A DNA stretch of 64,000 nt from Pedobacter montanisoli (GCF_022809115.1 NZ_JALGBH010000001.1:744001-808000), one strand, 5' to 3'; counted from the stretch's first letter, positions 51,991 through 60,631 are shown. A program made the numbers and translations. The notes: generated by a model not told the origin, from the letters alone.

Positions 51991-52954
51991 TAAAATCGCT
52001 CACTAAATAACTTAAAGTTTTGCCGATAGAAAGGTCGGTTCGTCCGTTTTCAAGCTTTAAGGCCCCTTCACATAAATGCAGATAACAAAATTTGTTTGCT
52101 GCGGCTAAGATCATTTTTCTTACCTCATTTAACTCAAATCCCGATGGAGTTGCTGCACTTGCTAAAATGCCTGTAATGCTATCCAGGTCTATTTCTAAGC
52201 CACAAGGACCTTTTAAGCCTTCTACGATGTCTTTAAAACCGTTTACGGGGCTTTGGTCATTAGAGAGAATATCGTCGAAATAAATGAGTTTTACGGGATT
52301 GTTTTGGCTGTAGTTGATCAGGCTTTCACTAATGTAGTTTTGGTGAATGCCAAAACCTGTATATCCGGCTAAAAGTTTATGTGTAAAAGCATTGCTAAAA
52401 CCATTTCCGCTATGTCTTCCCTCACCTACATCACGTAAATCAGTATGTGCATCGATATTGATAACGCTGATTTTCTGACTTAAGGCCCAGCTTGTGCCCG
52501 AAATGATAGGATAAGCATTGTTATGTCCACCACCTATGATTACAGGAATTTTACCCGCCTTTACAATGGTTTCGATAACAGGAGAAACAAGCTCATCGAT
52601 GGCGGCAGTTTTTTGGCGTAGAGATTCGATATCATCTTCCTCTGGTTCGCCAATTTCAAAGTGTCCTAATAACAAAATGTCTTCTCCATTTAAAAAAATA
52701 TTTTGCTGCAAATTAAGAAAAGCGGGTAAAAATGCCTGCCATGCTGTTTTAGCACCTCCTACTCCATAATTTGCTCTAACACCAATATCCTCCGGAATAC
52801 CCAAAATCACAACTCTGGCCTTAGAAATCTTAAGATGTTGAGCTGACAAGGAGCCATTGAGGATTTGGATTTTTTCACCCAATTTGGTTTCACCTTTACG
52901 AAGCTTTACATGAGCCTTGATATCTTCTTGTGTATAGATTTTAAAACTATCCAT
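51953..52954 (-). CDS. hutG: Formimidoylglutamase (arginase family)
   Basis: HutG hydrolyses N-formimidoyl-L-glutamate to glutamate and formamide in histidine degradation. The arginase fold shows manganese ligands: GGGHNNAY, NIDAHTDLR and EIDLDSI. The start is set at the ATG at 52954 (333 residues); an ATG at 52969 would add five residues and a longer overlap with hutI. The assignment among arginase-family enzymes is based on the adjacency to hutI. The stop lies within the small ORF of the other strand. Confidence 0.82.
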   Translation of the reverse strand: MDSFKIYTQEDIKAHVKLRKGETKLGEKIQILNGSLSAQHLKISKARVVILGIPEDIGVRANYGVGGAKTAWQAFLPAFLNLQQNIFLNGEDILLLGHFEIGEPEEDDIESLRQKTAAIDELVSPVIETIVKAGKIPVIIGGGHNNAYPIISGTSWALSQKISVINIDAHTDLRDVGEGRHSGNGFSNAFTHKLLAGYTGFGIHQNYISESLINYSQNNPVKLIYFDDILSNDQSPVNGFKDIVEGLKGPCGLEIDLDSITGILASAATPSGFELNEVRKMILAAANKFCYLHLCEGALKLENGRTDLSIGKTLSYLVSDFIKALHLHNAVLL

Positions 52955-54188
52955 GATAAATTTCACCATTTAAAATTACGGTTTCTACCTGGCTCTGACC
53001 AAAGCTGTAAGGCAGGTAAGCCAATGAAGACATGGGACGCGTAATGAAAATATTTGCCGTTTTGCCTTTGGTAATACTACCCAGTTTATCACTGATTTCC
53101 ATTGCAGCTGCTCCATTTAGAGTGGCTGAGTTAATAGCCTGCTCCGGTAGCATTTTTAATTTGATACAGGCTAATGAAACCACAAAATTCATATTTCCAG
53201 AAGGTGTAGATCCCGGATTGTAATCGCTGGCTAATGCTACAATGGCATTATTTTGTATAAGACCTTTGGCGTTGGCAAAAGGAATATTGATGTAAAAAGA
53301 ACAAGATGGGAGTAAGGTGCCAATGGTAGTGCTTTTTCCTAGTGCTTCTAATACTTCATGATCGGTTTCCTCTAAGTGATCAACAGAAACGGCATGATGT
53401 GCAATACCAACCTGTGCAGCCCCGGTTGAAGATAACTGGTTGGCATGAATTTTCGGTTTTAAACCGTATTTAGCTGCGGCCTCAAGAATTTGTGCCGTTT
53501 CTTCATTAGAGAAAAAACCTTTTTCGCAGAAAGCGTCTATGTAATCGGCTAAATCTTCTGCAGCAACTCGAGGCAAAAGTTCATTAATAATAAGGTCTAT
53601 ATAACCCTGATGATTCTCCTTATAAATTGTAGGGTAGGCATGAGCAGCTAATAATGTTGCCTTAACAGGTATAGGAAAATGTTCTTTAAGTCGCTTAATC
53701 ACCCTAAGCATTTTCAGTTCGCTTTCAACTGTTAATCCGTAGCCACTTTTGATTTCTACGGCACCCGTTCCTTGCCTGATCATGTCATTTAAGCGAATGC
53801 TTGCTGCTTCAAACAGTTCATCTTCGGTTGCAGATTGCATTTTATTGGCTGAGTTTAAAATTCCGCCCCCTGCAGTTGCAATTTCTTCGTAGGTCTTGCC
53901 TGCTATTTTCATCGCAAATTCTTCTTCGCGGGGAGCAGCAAATACAATATGGGTATGACTATCGCACCACGAAGGAAAAACAAAGCGCCCTTCTGCAGAA
54001 ATCTGAGGTTGAATTTGAGCTATTTCAGCGGGAATGTTTTCCATTTCGCCAAAATCTTCTATTAACCCGTCTTTAATTAAAAGCCAAGCATTTTCTAATA
54101 GGGGCAAATGTGCAAGCTCACTGCCGCGAAGCGACAATACATCTTTAGCATGCACACCTACAAGTCCTTTAATATAGGTAATCAGCAT
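52947..54188 (-). CDS. hutI: Imidazolonepropionase
   Basis: HutI hydrolyses imidazolone-5-propionate to N-formimidoylglutamate in histidine degradation. The 413-residue amidohydrolase has DSHTHIVFAAPREEEF with the metal HxH, then KIHANQLSSTGAAQVG and SVDHLEET with metal His residues, and VALASDYNPGST with the catalytic Asp. It ends within the hutG start (8-base overlap). The other hut genes, hutH and hutU, are not in the window. Confidence 0.93.
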   Translation of the reverse strand: MLITYIKGLVGVHAKDVLSLRGSELAHLPLLENAWLLIKDGLIEDFGEMENIPAEIAQIQPQISAEGRFVFPSWCDSHTHIVFAAPREEEFAMKIAGKTYEEIATAGGGILNSANKMQSATEDELFEAASIRLNDMIRQGTGAVEIKSGYGLTVESELKMLRVIKRLKEHFPIPVKATLLAAHAYPTIYKENHQGYIDLIINELLPRVAAEDLADYIDAFCEKGFFSNEETAQILEAAAKYGLKPKIHANQLSSTGAAQVGIAHHAVSVDHLEETDHEVLEALGKSTTIGTLLPSCSFYINIPFANAKGLIQNNAIVALASDYNPGSTPSGNMNFVVSLACIKLKMLPEQAINSATLNGAAAMEISDKLGSITKGKTANIFITRPMSSLAYLPYSFGQSQVETVILNGEIYHG

Positions 54189-54211
54189 AACTCAGGGTCT
54201 AAGTAATAAAA

Positions 54212-54979
54212 TCAATTAAGCTCCAGTAAAACAGGGCAATGATCAGAGTGGACGGCATCGGGTAAAATACGTACATTTTTTAAGCTGTTTTCCATTTCAC
54301 GCGTAGCTAAATGATAATCTATGCGCCAGCCTAAGTTCTTTCCTCTTGAACCTGCACGGTAACTCCACCAGGTATAATGATGTGGATCTTGGTTAAAATG
54401 TCTGAATGAATCGATAAAGCCGTTATTGATAAAAATCTCCATCCACTCACGTTCTTCAGGTAAGAAACCAGACGAGTTGGCATTTGATTTTGGATTATGA
54501 ATATCTATAGGTTTGTGACAAATATTATAATCGCCAGAGATAATCAAGTTAGGATATGCTTTGCGCAACTCATGGATGTAGTTGTTGAAGAAAGCCATAA
54601 ACTCATATTTTTTAGCCTGTCTTTCATCTCCGCTAGAGCCAGAAGGCATATAAAGGCTCATCAAAGAAAAGGAGTCAAAATCTGCCCTCAATATTCTACC
54701 TTCTTTATCAATCCATTCTTCGCCACAACCATATTCTACATGATTAGGCTTTATTTTTGTTAAAATGGCTACACCGCTGTATCCTTTTTTTTCTGCAGCA
54801 AACCAGTAATGATGGTAACCTAATTGCTCAATAAGAGCAATAATATCAGGAATTTGCTCCTTTAAAGCCTTTACTTCCTGTAAACAGATCATATCAGCAT
54901 CTGTGGCTTGCAACCAATTAAAAAGACCTTTTGTGGCAGCAGCACGAATGCCATTAACATTATATGATATAATTTTCAT
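54212..54979 (-). CDS. xth: Exodeoxyribonuclease III family (xth)
   Basis: A 255-residue AP endonuclease of the EEP family. The motifs are MKIISYNVNGIRAA, MICLQEVKA with the metal Glu, SGDYNICHKPIDIHNPK and the C-terminal SDHCPVLLEL with the catalytic His. It removes abasic sites and 3' blocks in base-excision repair. The start is the base directly upstream of the cyclophilin stop (zero gap), and hutI follows 23 bases after its stop. Confidence 0.94.
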   Translation of the reverse strand: MKIISYNVNGIRAAATKGLFNWLQATDADMICLQEVKALKEQIPDIIALIEQLGYHHYWFAAEKKGYSGVAILTKIKPNHVEYGCGEEWIDKEGRILRADFDSFSLMSLYMPSGSSGDERQAKKYEFMAFFNNYIHELRKAYPNLIISGDYNICHKPIDIHNPKSNANSSGFLPEEREWMEIFINNGFIDSFRHFNQDPHHYTWWSYRAGSRGKNLGWRIDYHLATREMENSLKNVRILPDAVHSDHCPVLLELN

Positions 54980-55684
54980 TTAAATCTTATTTAATCCTAA
55001 CGCTTTTTCTAATTTTTTAGCTTCCCTCTTTTTTAAAACAGTAACGGTCATGGCTACATCTTCAACAGGCCTGTCGGCTTTTCCGGTTTTTACATCAGCA
55101 ATGCGGTCAACCATATCCAAACCTTTTACGACCTCACCAAATACAGTATAATTTCTGTCTAAATGAGGTGTTCCACCAATGCTTTTATAAACTTCACGCT
55201 GATAATCCGGAATTTTGTGTTTCAATCTTTTCTGCTCTAACTGATCAAGCTGCTCGTCAGTAAATGTTTTTCCCTGAACAATATAGAACTGGCTGCCGCT
55301 CGAAGCTTTTTCCGGATTAACATTATCGCCTTCTCTGGCAGCAGCAAGTACACCTTTTTTATGGAATAAGCTGTCTCTGACTTCTGCCGGAATGGTATAT
55401 TTTGGGCCTCCGTTACCTAAAAGAGAATCTGGATGGGCATTTTTTGAAGTGGGATCTCCACCTTGTATCATAAAACTTTTGATTACCCGGTGAAATAATG
55501 ATCCGTTAAAATAGCCCTGTTTTGCCAGTTTAATAAAATTATCCCGGTGCAAAGGCGTTTCGTTATATAGCATAATGATACACTCTCCCTTTTCTGTTGT
55601 AATCTTTATGTACTGATGTTTAGGTTTTGCAGCAAAGGCATTAAGGCACAGAAATGTAAAAAAAAGAGCTAAAAATCTTTTCAT
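54980..55684 (-). CDS. Peptidylprolyl isomerase, cyclophilin type (exported)
   Basis: A 234-residue exported protein. The start is set at the ATG at 55684, which gives a proper signal peptide (MKRFLALFFTFLCLNAFA). An upstream ATG at 55750 would add 22 residues with no signal logic. The cyclophilin core reads GSLFHRVIKSFMIQGGDP, and the catalytic Arg is in HRV. A further region with GSQFYIVQG and NYTVFGEVVKGLDMV is typical. It helps protein folding in the periplasm. Confidence 0.9.
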   Translation of the reverse strand: MKRFLALFFTFLCLNAFAAKPKHQYIKITTEKGECIIMLYNETPLHRDNFIKLAKQGYFNGSLFHRVIKSFMIQGGDPTSKNAHPDSLLGNGGPKYTIPAEVRDSLFHKKGVLAAAREGDNVNPEKASSGSQFYIVQGKTFTDEQLDQLEQKRLKHKIPDYQREVYKSIGGTPHLDRNYTVFGEVVKGLDMVDRIADVKTGKADRPVEDVAMTVTVLKKREAKKLEKALGLNKI

Positions 55685-55774
55685 AATGTGGTTTATTAGT
55701 AATCTTGCTAAGATATTTAAAATTTTTGAGCCTTGGTGGCTGTGTCGCATTTTAAGGTTTAAAAAAAAATATTT

Positions 55775-55782
55775 TACATTTG
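55775..55782 (+). promoter_or_regulatory. Candidate -7 element of the copper/heavy-metal operon
   Basis: TACATTTG matches TAnnTTTG and ends 6 bases before the ATG at 55789. No TTTG lies at the expected -33 position. If used, transcription starts at or next to the start codon, as also suggested at lpxD. Confidence 0.4.
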
Positions 55783-55788
55783 TATTTA

Positions 55789-56190
55789 ATGAGGTTCAAC
55801 CGAAAAATAGCTTTTAGTCTCTGTGTCTTTTACATTGTAAGTGTATTGGGCCTGGCTTTGAGTATGCATTTTTGCGGAGGCAAATTAGCATCGGTTGATC
55901 TTTTCGCAAATGAAACGGCTTGCGGAATTTGCAAAAATGAGCCGGTAAACAAAGCAGATAACAAATGCTGTAAAAATACCCAGGTAGATCTAAAAGTAAA
56001 AGACAGCCATCAAATGGCGGGTGCAATTAAACTACCAAAGGTTTTTTCGGTAGATGTGGCCTTACCTTTCCCGGTAATCACAAATGTTGCCAAAATTGAC
56101 CAGCCGGTTTTAACGCATTTCTTTAATAAAGCACCTCCCGAACCTCCAAAGCTTGGGTTATATGTGCTTAACCGTGTTTTCAGAATTTAG
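55789..56190 (+). CDS. HYC_CC_PP family-like protein
   Basis: A 133-residue protein starting at the ATG at 55789 (a TTG at 55780 would add three residues). One N-terminal membrane segment or signal (about residues 6-24) is followed by Cys-rich parts: HFCGGKLASVDLF, CGIC and CC. A C-terminal Pro-rich PPEPPK comes near the end. This pattern fits the HYC_CC_PP proteins that accompany copper and heavy-metal genes in Bacteroidota. Its role is unknown; the Cys residues suggest metal binding. The next gene starts 75 bases later. Confidence 0.72.
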   Translation: MRFNRKIAFSLCVFYIVSVLGLALSMHFCGGKLASVDLFANETACGICKNEPVNKADNKCCKNTQVDLKVKDSHQMAGAIKLPKVFSVDVALPFPVITNVAKIDQPVLTHFFNKAPPEPPKLGLYVLNRVFRI

Positions 56191-56265
56191 GATTTATACC
56201 GTGAACAAAAGTTTGCGGAAGAAATTTTATCAAATAAAATTTATAAATCTTAAAAATAGAAAATC

Positions 56266-56802
56266 ATGAAATCATTAAAAGTTATTTTAAGCTTTTTGGT
56301 GCTTTTTGCTATAAATAAAGTATCAGCTCAGCAAGTTTCTAAAGTTGAATTACAAGCTACAGGTTTAACCTGTTCAATGTGTTCGCAGGCTACAGAAAAA
56401 TCTATCAGATCATTATCGTATGTGGGCGATGTTCAGCCAGACCTGAACAAGAATGTTTTTGTAATCACATTTAAAAAAGACGCAGAAGTAAATTTTGACG
56501 ACCTGAGTAAAAAAGTTATCGATGCCGGCTTTTCTGTTGGAAAACTGGATGCAACAATTGACTTTGATAATGCAAAAGTTGATTCAAAAGGACAAACGGT
56601 GGTAAATGGCAAAGTTTATCGCTTTGTAAATGCCAAAGACAAAACGCTTAGCGGTCCAACAAAGGTTACGGTAATTGATAAAAACTTTGTTTCTAACGGT
56701 ACGTTCAAACAAAAATCAAAAGAGTTAAAATTAGATACTTACGCAACAGGAACAAGTGTAATAAATGGCAAAAAAACCAGGGTTTACCATTTAAGCATTT
56801 AA
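56266..56802 (+). CDS. Exported heavy-metal-associated (HMA) domain protein
   Basis: A 178-residue protein with a signal peptide (about 1-21, cleavage after VSA). The N-terminal HMA ferredoxin-like domain has the CxxC metal site at C36 and C39 (TGLTCSMC). About 80 C-terminal residues form a separate beta-rich region (KVDSKGQTVVNGKVYRFVNAKD), which is not the usual HMA length. It is likely an extracytoplasmic copper-binding protein. The next gene starts 6 bases later in the same direction. Confidence 0.8.
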   Translation: MKSLKVILSFLVLFAINKVSAQQVSKVELQATGLTCSMCSQATEKSIRSLSYVGDVQPDLNKNVFVITFKKDAEVNFDDLSKKVIDAGFSVGKLDATIDFDNAKVDSKGQTVVNGKVYRFVNAKDKTLSGPTKVTVIDKNFVSNGTFKQKSKELKLDTYATGTSVINGKKTRVYHLSI

Positions 56803-56808
56803 TAGCGA

Positions 56809-57618
56809 ATGAGAAAAGGAATATTGATATTGCTGGTGGCTTTATTAACAAGCCTTTCGGCAATTGCACAAGAACTGTATATTTATTCTGAACCTGCAAG
56901 CAACATGCCTAAAAAATCTATTGGTGTACGTTTAACTACAGAGGGCACAATAAACCCTAAATTTACCAATAGAATAATGCCTGAAGTGATGTTTGGGTTA
57001 AACAAAAATTTGATGTTCCATTTACAGGGTTTTGCTTCTGATACAAAAGGTAAATACGCTGTTGAGGGCGGAAGTGTGTATGCAAAATATCGCTTCTTAT
57101 CTTTAGATGAGGCACAAAGCCATTTTAGAGGTGCTGTATTTGGAAGAGTAAGTACAAGTAATTTGCCTATAGCAACAGAAGACATCAATTTGGAGGGAGA
57201 CAACTCAGGATGGCAGGCAGGGGTTATATTTACGCAATTGTTGCATAAATTGGCCCTCTCGGGTACTGTGGGCTATAACCAGGCTTTTAATGTAAAAAGT
57301 AAGCAGGTGGCAGGTATGCCTTCTCCAGATAAAATGATAAACTACAGTTTGTCTTCAGGTTATCTGCTGTTGCCTTTTGTCTATAAAAACTATCAGCAGC
57401 CAAACTTTAACCTTTATTTTGAGGTTTTAGGAAAAACCAATCCCGAAAACGGAAATTCTTATCTTGATTTTGCTCCGGCCGTTCAGTTTATTTTTAACAG
57501 CCGTACCCGCATAGATTTGGGATACAGATTTCAGGTAGCAGGAGATATGCAAAACAGATATTTAAAGAATATGTATTTAGCCCGTTTGGAGCTAAACTTC
57601 TTTAACGTATTAAAATAA
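56809..57618 (+). CDS. Predicted outer-membrane beta-barrel protein
   Basis: A 269-residue protein with a signal peptide (about 1-20). The rest alternates polar and hydrophobic residues in beta strands (for example MFHLQGFASDT, EGGSVYAKYRF and LDLGYRFQVAG-like), and it ends with the aromatic-rich RLELNFFNVLK. This pattern suggests an outer-membrane barrel. I do not recognise the family. It lies in the heavy-metal cluster, so a metal-related role is only inferred. Confidence 0.6.
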   Translation: MRKGILILLVALLTSLSAIAQELYIYSEPASNMPKKSIGVRLTTEGTINPKFTNRIMPEVMFGLNKNLMFHLQGFASDTKGKYAVEGGSVYAKYRFLSLDEAQSHFRGAVFGRVSTSNLPIATEDINLEGDNSGWQAGVIFTQLLHKLALSGTVGYNQAFNVKSKQVAGMPSPDKMINYSLSSGYLLLPFVYKNYQQPNFNLYFEVLGKTNPENGNSYLDFAPAVQFIFNSRTRIDLGYRFQVAGDMQNRYLKNMYLARLELNFFNVLK

Positions 57619-57652
57619 AAATGAATAAAACACAAAAACAGAAAAGAAAAGC

Positions 57653-58156
57653 ATGAAAAAGATATTTTATTTAGTAGCCCTGTTTGTAATTACAGGCTTA
57701 AATGTAAATGCACAGAGTGTAGGTGCAAAAAGAGAATTTAACAATGCACTTAAAGCATATTTTGAAACCAAAAATGCTTTAACTAAAGATAATGCGACAG
57801 AAGCAGGTGCCGGTGCGCAAAAACTGTTAACAGTGGTTAATGAATTTCCAGTAAAAACATTAAGCGCTACTCAACAAGCAGACTGGAATAAAGTAAACGG
57901 AGAGCTGAAAAAATCTCTACAGCCGATGTTAGCAGAAACAGATTTAAAAGCACAAAGAAAAAACTTTGATGGCGTAGCATCTTCGATGATTAAACTGGTT
58001 AAAAACCTTAATTTAAACAACGAAGAGGTTTATGTGCAATATTGTCCTATGGCTAAAAAAAGCTGGTTGAATGAGGTAAAACCAGTTCAAAATCCATTCT
58101 TTGGAAGCAAAATGTTTGACTGTGGAGAAGTAACAGAAACCATAGCTAAAAAATAA
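57653..58156 (+). CDS. DUF3347 domain protein (copper-binding-like)
   Basis: A 167-residue protein with a signal peptide (about 1-20). The helical DUF3347 domain has its characteristic metal site near the C-terminus: YVQYCPMA (Y127-A134, with C131 and M133) and a later Cys in MFDCGEV (C157). These residues suggest copper binding in the periplasm. The family appears alone or fused to RND adaptor proteins. The AraC regulator starts 2 bases after the stop, so they form one unit. Confidence 0.78.
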   Translation: MKKIFYLVALFVITGLNVNAQSVGAKREFNNALKAYFETKNALTKDNATEAGAGAQKLLTVVNEFPVKTLSATQQADWNKVNGELKKSLQPMLAETDLKAQRKNFDGVASSMIKLVKNLNLNNEEVYVQYCPMAKKSWLNEVKPVQNPFFGSKMFDCGEVTETIAKK

Positions 58157-58157
58157 G

Positions 58158-58715
58158 ATGAAGCTGCATATCAAAAATATGGTATGCGACCGCTGTAAAA
58201 TGGTGGTTAAGGCCGAGCTGGAAAGTATCGGCCTTAACCCTGTTGATATTGAATTGGGTGAGGTGACTTTGCTGGATAAAACCATAGGTGATGAGCAGCT
58301 GGAAAAAGTAAGGTCAGCCTTAGCCGGAGTGGGTTTTGAGCTTTTAGAAGACCGGGCCAAAGTCATTACGGAAAAAATCAAGACCTTAATCATAGATTTG
58401 GTTCACCATACAGTAGAGCCGCTCAAGGTTAATTTATCGAGCTATTTGAGCGATAAATTAGGTACTGATTACTCGCAGCTGAGTTCCCTGTTCTCTAATA
58501 CGGCCAAAATTACCATTGAACATTATTATATCAGACAAAAAATTGAACGGGTAAAAGAACTTTTAGCGTATAATGAGTTAACTTTAAGTGAAATTGCTTT
58601 TCAACTTAATTATAGTAGTGTGGCACATCTTTCGGCCCAGTTTAAAAAAGAAACGGGTTTAACACCTTCGCAGTTTAAAAGCAGTAGTGAGCGTAATACC
58701 ATAGATAAGATTTGA
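58158..58715 (+). CDS. AraC family regulator with N-terminal HMA-like domain
   Basis: A 185-residue cytoplasmic regulator. The N-terminal part (about 1-75) resembles an HMA domain, with CxxC at C10/C13 in HIKNMVCDRCK. An AraC helix-turn-helix region follows (about 105-175), including the LSEIAFQLNYSSVAHLSAQFKKETGLTPSQFK segment. This suggests a copper- or metal-sensing transcription factor. It is the last gene of the cluster, and the genes just upstream are its likely targets. The CxxC could also bind other metals. Confidence 0.78.
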   Translation: MKLHIKNMVCDRCKMVVKAELESIGLNPVDIELGEVTLLDKTIGDEQLEKVRSALAGVGFELLEDRAKVITEKIKTLIIDLVHHTVEPLKVNLSSYLSDKLGTDYSQLSSLFSNTAKITIEHYYIRQKIERVKELLAYNELTLSEIAFQLNYSSVAHLSAQFKKETGLTPSQFKSSSERNTIDKI

Positions 58716-58755
58716 TTTCTTATCATACATCAATGACCGGGTAAAACCAACATTG

Positions 58756-58763
58756 TACTTTTG
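58756..58763 (+). promoter_or_regulatory. Candidate -7 element of the YceI gene
   Basis: TACTTTTG fits TAnnTTTG and lies 53 bases before the ATG at 58817. No matching -33 is seen. Confidence 0.35.
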
Positions 58764-58816
58764 CATGATTAAGATAAATAAAGAAGAAAAATTAAAAACC
58801 CTAAAAATACCATTTT

Positions 58817-59389
58817 ATGAAAAAATTATTTCTATTCTTAATTGCGGCTACATTTAGCGTTGCTGCATTTGCACAAACTAAATGGACTACAGATCCCATG
58901 CATTCATTCGTGAACTTCTCAGTAAAACACTCGGGAATATCTCTGGTAAATGGATCTTTTAAAAAATTTAACGGAGAGTTTACCTCTGATAAAGCTGATT
59001 TCACTGATGCAAAAGTTTCTTTTACAGTAGAAGTAGCCAGCGTAAGTACAAGCGTTGAGATGAGAGATAATCACCTAAAAACTGATGATTTCTTTAACGC
59101 AGAGAAATATCCTAAAATGACCTTTGAAAGTACATCTATGAAAAAGCTTAAAGGTAATGAATATGAGCTTAACGGTAAATTAACTATTAGGGATGTAACT
59201 AAAGATGTAACGTTTAAAGTTACTTACGGTGGAGAAGTGAAAGACCAGAGAGGAAATGTAAAAGTAGGGTTTGCTGCAACAACTACGATTAACCGTTTAG
59301 ATTACAACATAAAATATGACCCTACAGGTACAGGGGTAGCAAAAGATGTAGATATTACTTTAAACCTACAGTTTGTAAAATCTAAATAA
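58817..59389 (+). CDS. YceI family protein (exported)
   Basis: A 190-residue protein with a signal peptide (about 1-19). The YceI lipocalin-like barrel reads KWTTDPMHSFVNFSVKHSGISLVNGSFKKFNGEF, with DFFNAEKYPKMTFESTSMKK and FAATTTINRLDYNIKYD. The family binds isoprenoid or polyprenyl lipids in the periplasm; its physiological role is not settled. Its own candidate promoter and the terminator after it make it a likely single-gene unit. Confidence 0.92.
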   Translation: MKKLFLFLIAATFSVAAFAQTKWTTDPMHSFVNFSVKHSGISLVNGSFKKFNGEFTSDKADFTDAKVSFTVEVASVSTSVEMRDNHLKTDDFFNAEKYPKMTFESTSMKKLKGNEYELNGKLTIRDVTKDVTFKVTYGGEVKDQRGNVKVGFAATTTINRLDYNIKYDPTGTGVAKDVDITLNLQFVKSK

Positions 59390-59410
59390 TAACATAAAAA
59401 TTAATTAGAT

Positions 59411-59449
59411 ATAAGCTTGTTAGGTTTACTTAACAAGCTTATTTTTTTT
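59411..59449 (+). terminator. Rho-independent terminator after yceI
   Basis: A perfect 12-bp stem, ATAAGCTTGTTA (59411-59422) with TAACAAGCTTAT (59431-59442), has an 8-base loop and a T-run to 59449. It begins 21 bases after the YceI stop. Confidence 0.92.
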
Positions 59450-59462
59450 GAGGGGATGAGAT

Positions 59463-60287
59463 ATGGAAACCTTAAATCAGTTTAAAAACTTTACGCAAAA
59501 TCTAGCAAAAACAGATACAATGCCGGTTTTGTTTATGGGGCATGGTTCGCCTATGAACGGTATTGAAAATAATGAATTCAGCGCCAATTGGGCCAATGCA
59601 GCGCAAGGAATAGAAAAACCCGCTGCGGTATTGGTAATTTCTGCGCATTGGTTTACCAGGGGCACTAAGATAACAGCAATGGATTTCCCGTCTACCATAC
59701 ACGATTTTGGAGGTTTCCCGCAAGCTTTATTCGATGTGCAGTATCCTGCTCCCGGAAACCCTATTTTAGCTCGCGAAACGGCAGAATTACTAACTTCTGC
59801 CCATGTAGAACTAGATCACGATTGGGGATTGGATCATGGTGCCTGGACAGTGGTTCGTCATATGTATCCAGAAGCAAATATTCCCGTTTTGCAGTTGAGT
59901 ATCGATTTTACACAAGGTCCAGCCTATCATTATAATTTAGCCAAAGAACTTATAGCATTGCGTAAAAAGGGCGTATTGATATTAGGTAGTGGAAACATTG
60001 TTCACAATTTAAGGATGATGAGCTGGGAAATGATCCATGGCGGCGGATACGACTGGGCTATAGAAGCAAGTCATCGCTTTAAAAAAGCAATCATAAATCG
60101 TGATCATCAAACTTTAATCAATTATCAGAATATGGGGAGCGAGGCTCGTCTGGCGGTACCAACACCTGAGCATTATTTACCATTGATCTACAGTCTTGCG
60201 CTACAAGGAGAAAAAGAAAACACATTGCTTTTTAACGATAAAGAAGTAGGAGGTTCTTTAACTATGACCTCGGTTTTAATCGCTTAA
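59463..60287 (+). CDS. ygiD: 4,5-DOPA dioxygenase extradiol homologue (YgiD-like)
   Basis: A 274-residue class III extradiol dioxygenase homologue. The metal-binding GHGSPMNGIE, SAHWFTRG and DHGAWTVVRHMYP segments match the LigB superfamily. The later GSGNIVHNLRMM and SHRFKKAI are typical of YgiD. The E. coli homologue cleaves L-DOPA; the natural substrate here is unknown. Start 14 bases after the yceI terminator. Confidence 0.88.
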   Translation: METLNQFKNFTQNLAKTDTMPVLFMGHGSPMNGIENNEFSANWANAAQGIEKPAAVLVISAHWFTRGTKITAMDFPSTIHDFGGFPQALFDVQYPAPGNPILARETAELLTSAHVELDHDWGLDHGAWTVVRHMYPEANIPVLQLSIDFTQGPAYHYNLAKELIALRKKGVLILGSGNIVHNLRMMSWEMIHGGGYDWAIEASHRFKKAIINRDHQTLINYQNMGSEARLAVPTPEHYLPLIYSLALQGEKENTLLFNDKEVGGSLTMTSVLIA

Positions 60288-60320
60288 AAGATTTAACTTA
60301 AAGTCTATTTTTCTGAAACA

Positions 60321-60346
60321 GCATAAAATTTTATAAACTTTTATGC
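60321..60346. repeat. Hairpin-forming inverted repeat after ygiD
   Basis: GCATAAAA (60321-60328) and TTTTATGC (60339-60346) can pair over a 10-base loop. It may be a weak terminator or an operator for the next unit; it lacks a GC-rich stem. Confidence 0.3.
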
Positions 60347-60379
60347 TTAATGTATAACAACCTGCCCTGTGTGTTGTAA

Positions 60380-60387
60380 TAACTTTG
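60380..60387 (+). promoter_or_regulatory. Candidate -7 element of the CopZ-multicopper oxidase unit
   Basis: TAACTTTG matches TAnnTTTG and lies 19 bases before the ATG at 60407. No clear -33 TTTG is seen. Confidence 0.4.
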
Positions 60388-60406
60388 TATATCAAAATTA
60401 TTGATC

Positions 60407-60622
60407 ATGAAACATACTTATAACGTAACAGGCATGACCTGTTCTGGCTGTGAAAATGCCGTGAAAACCAAATTAATGGCTATCCCTGAAATTACAGAAG
60501 TTATCCCTTCAAAAGACACCAATACCGCTGTAATTACAATGGACAAACATGTGGCAACTGATAAACTTCAGGAAGCACTTGGAGGTGTAACCTCAAACTA
60601 TCAGATCAGCGAACAAATTTAA
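60407..60622 (+). CDS. Copper chaperone (CopZ-like HMA domain)
   Basis: A 71-residue single HMA domain starting at the ATG at 60407 (a TTG at 60401 would add two residues). The copper site is GMTCSGC, with C12 and C15. This small cytoplasmic protein is expected to carry Cu(I) to a partner. The multicopper oxidase starts 9 bases after its stop. A copper ATPase partner is not in the window. Confidence 0.87.
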   Translation: MKHTYNVTGMTCSGCENAVKTKLMAIPEITEVIPSKDTNTAVITMDKHVATDKLQEALGGVTSNYQISEQI

Positions 60623-60631
60623 TTAAGGCTT

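Noticed and set aside
55685..55750. Upstream start of the cyclophilin gene
   Set aside because: It would add 22 residues before a clean signal peptide that starts at 55684.
60321..60346. Strong terminator after ygiD
   Set aside because: The stem is A/T-only apart from its ends and has no real T-run; listed only as an inverted repeat.
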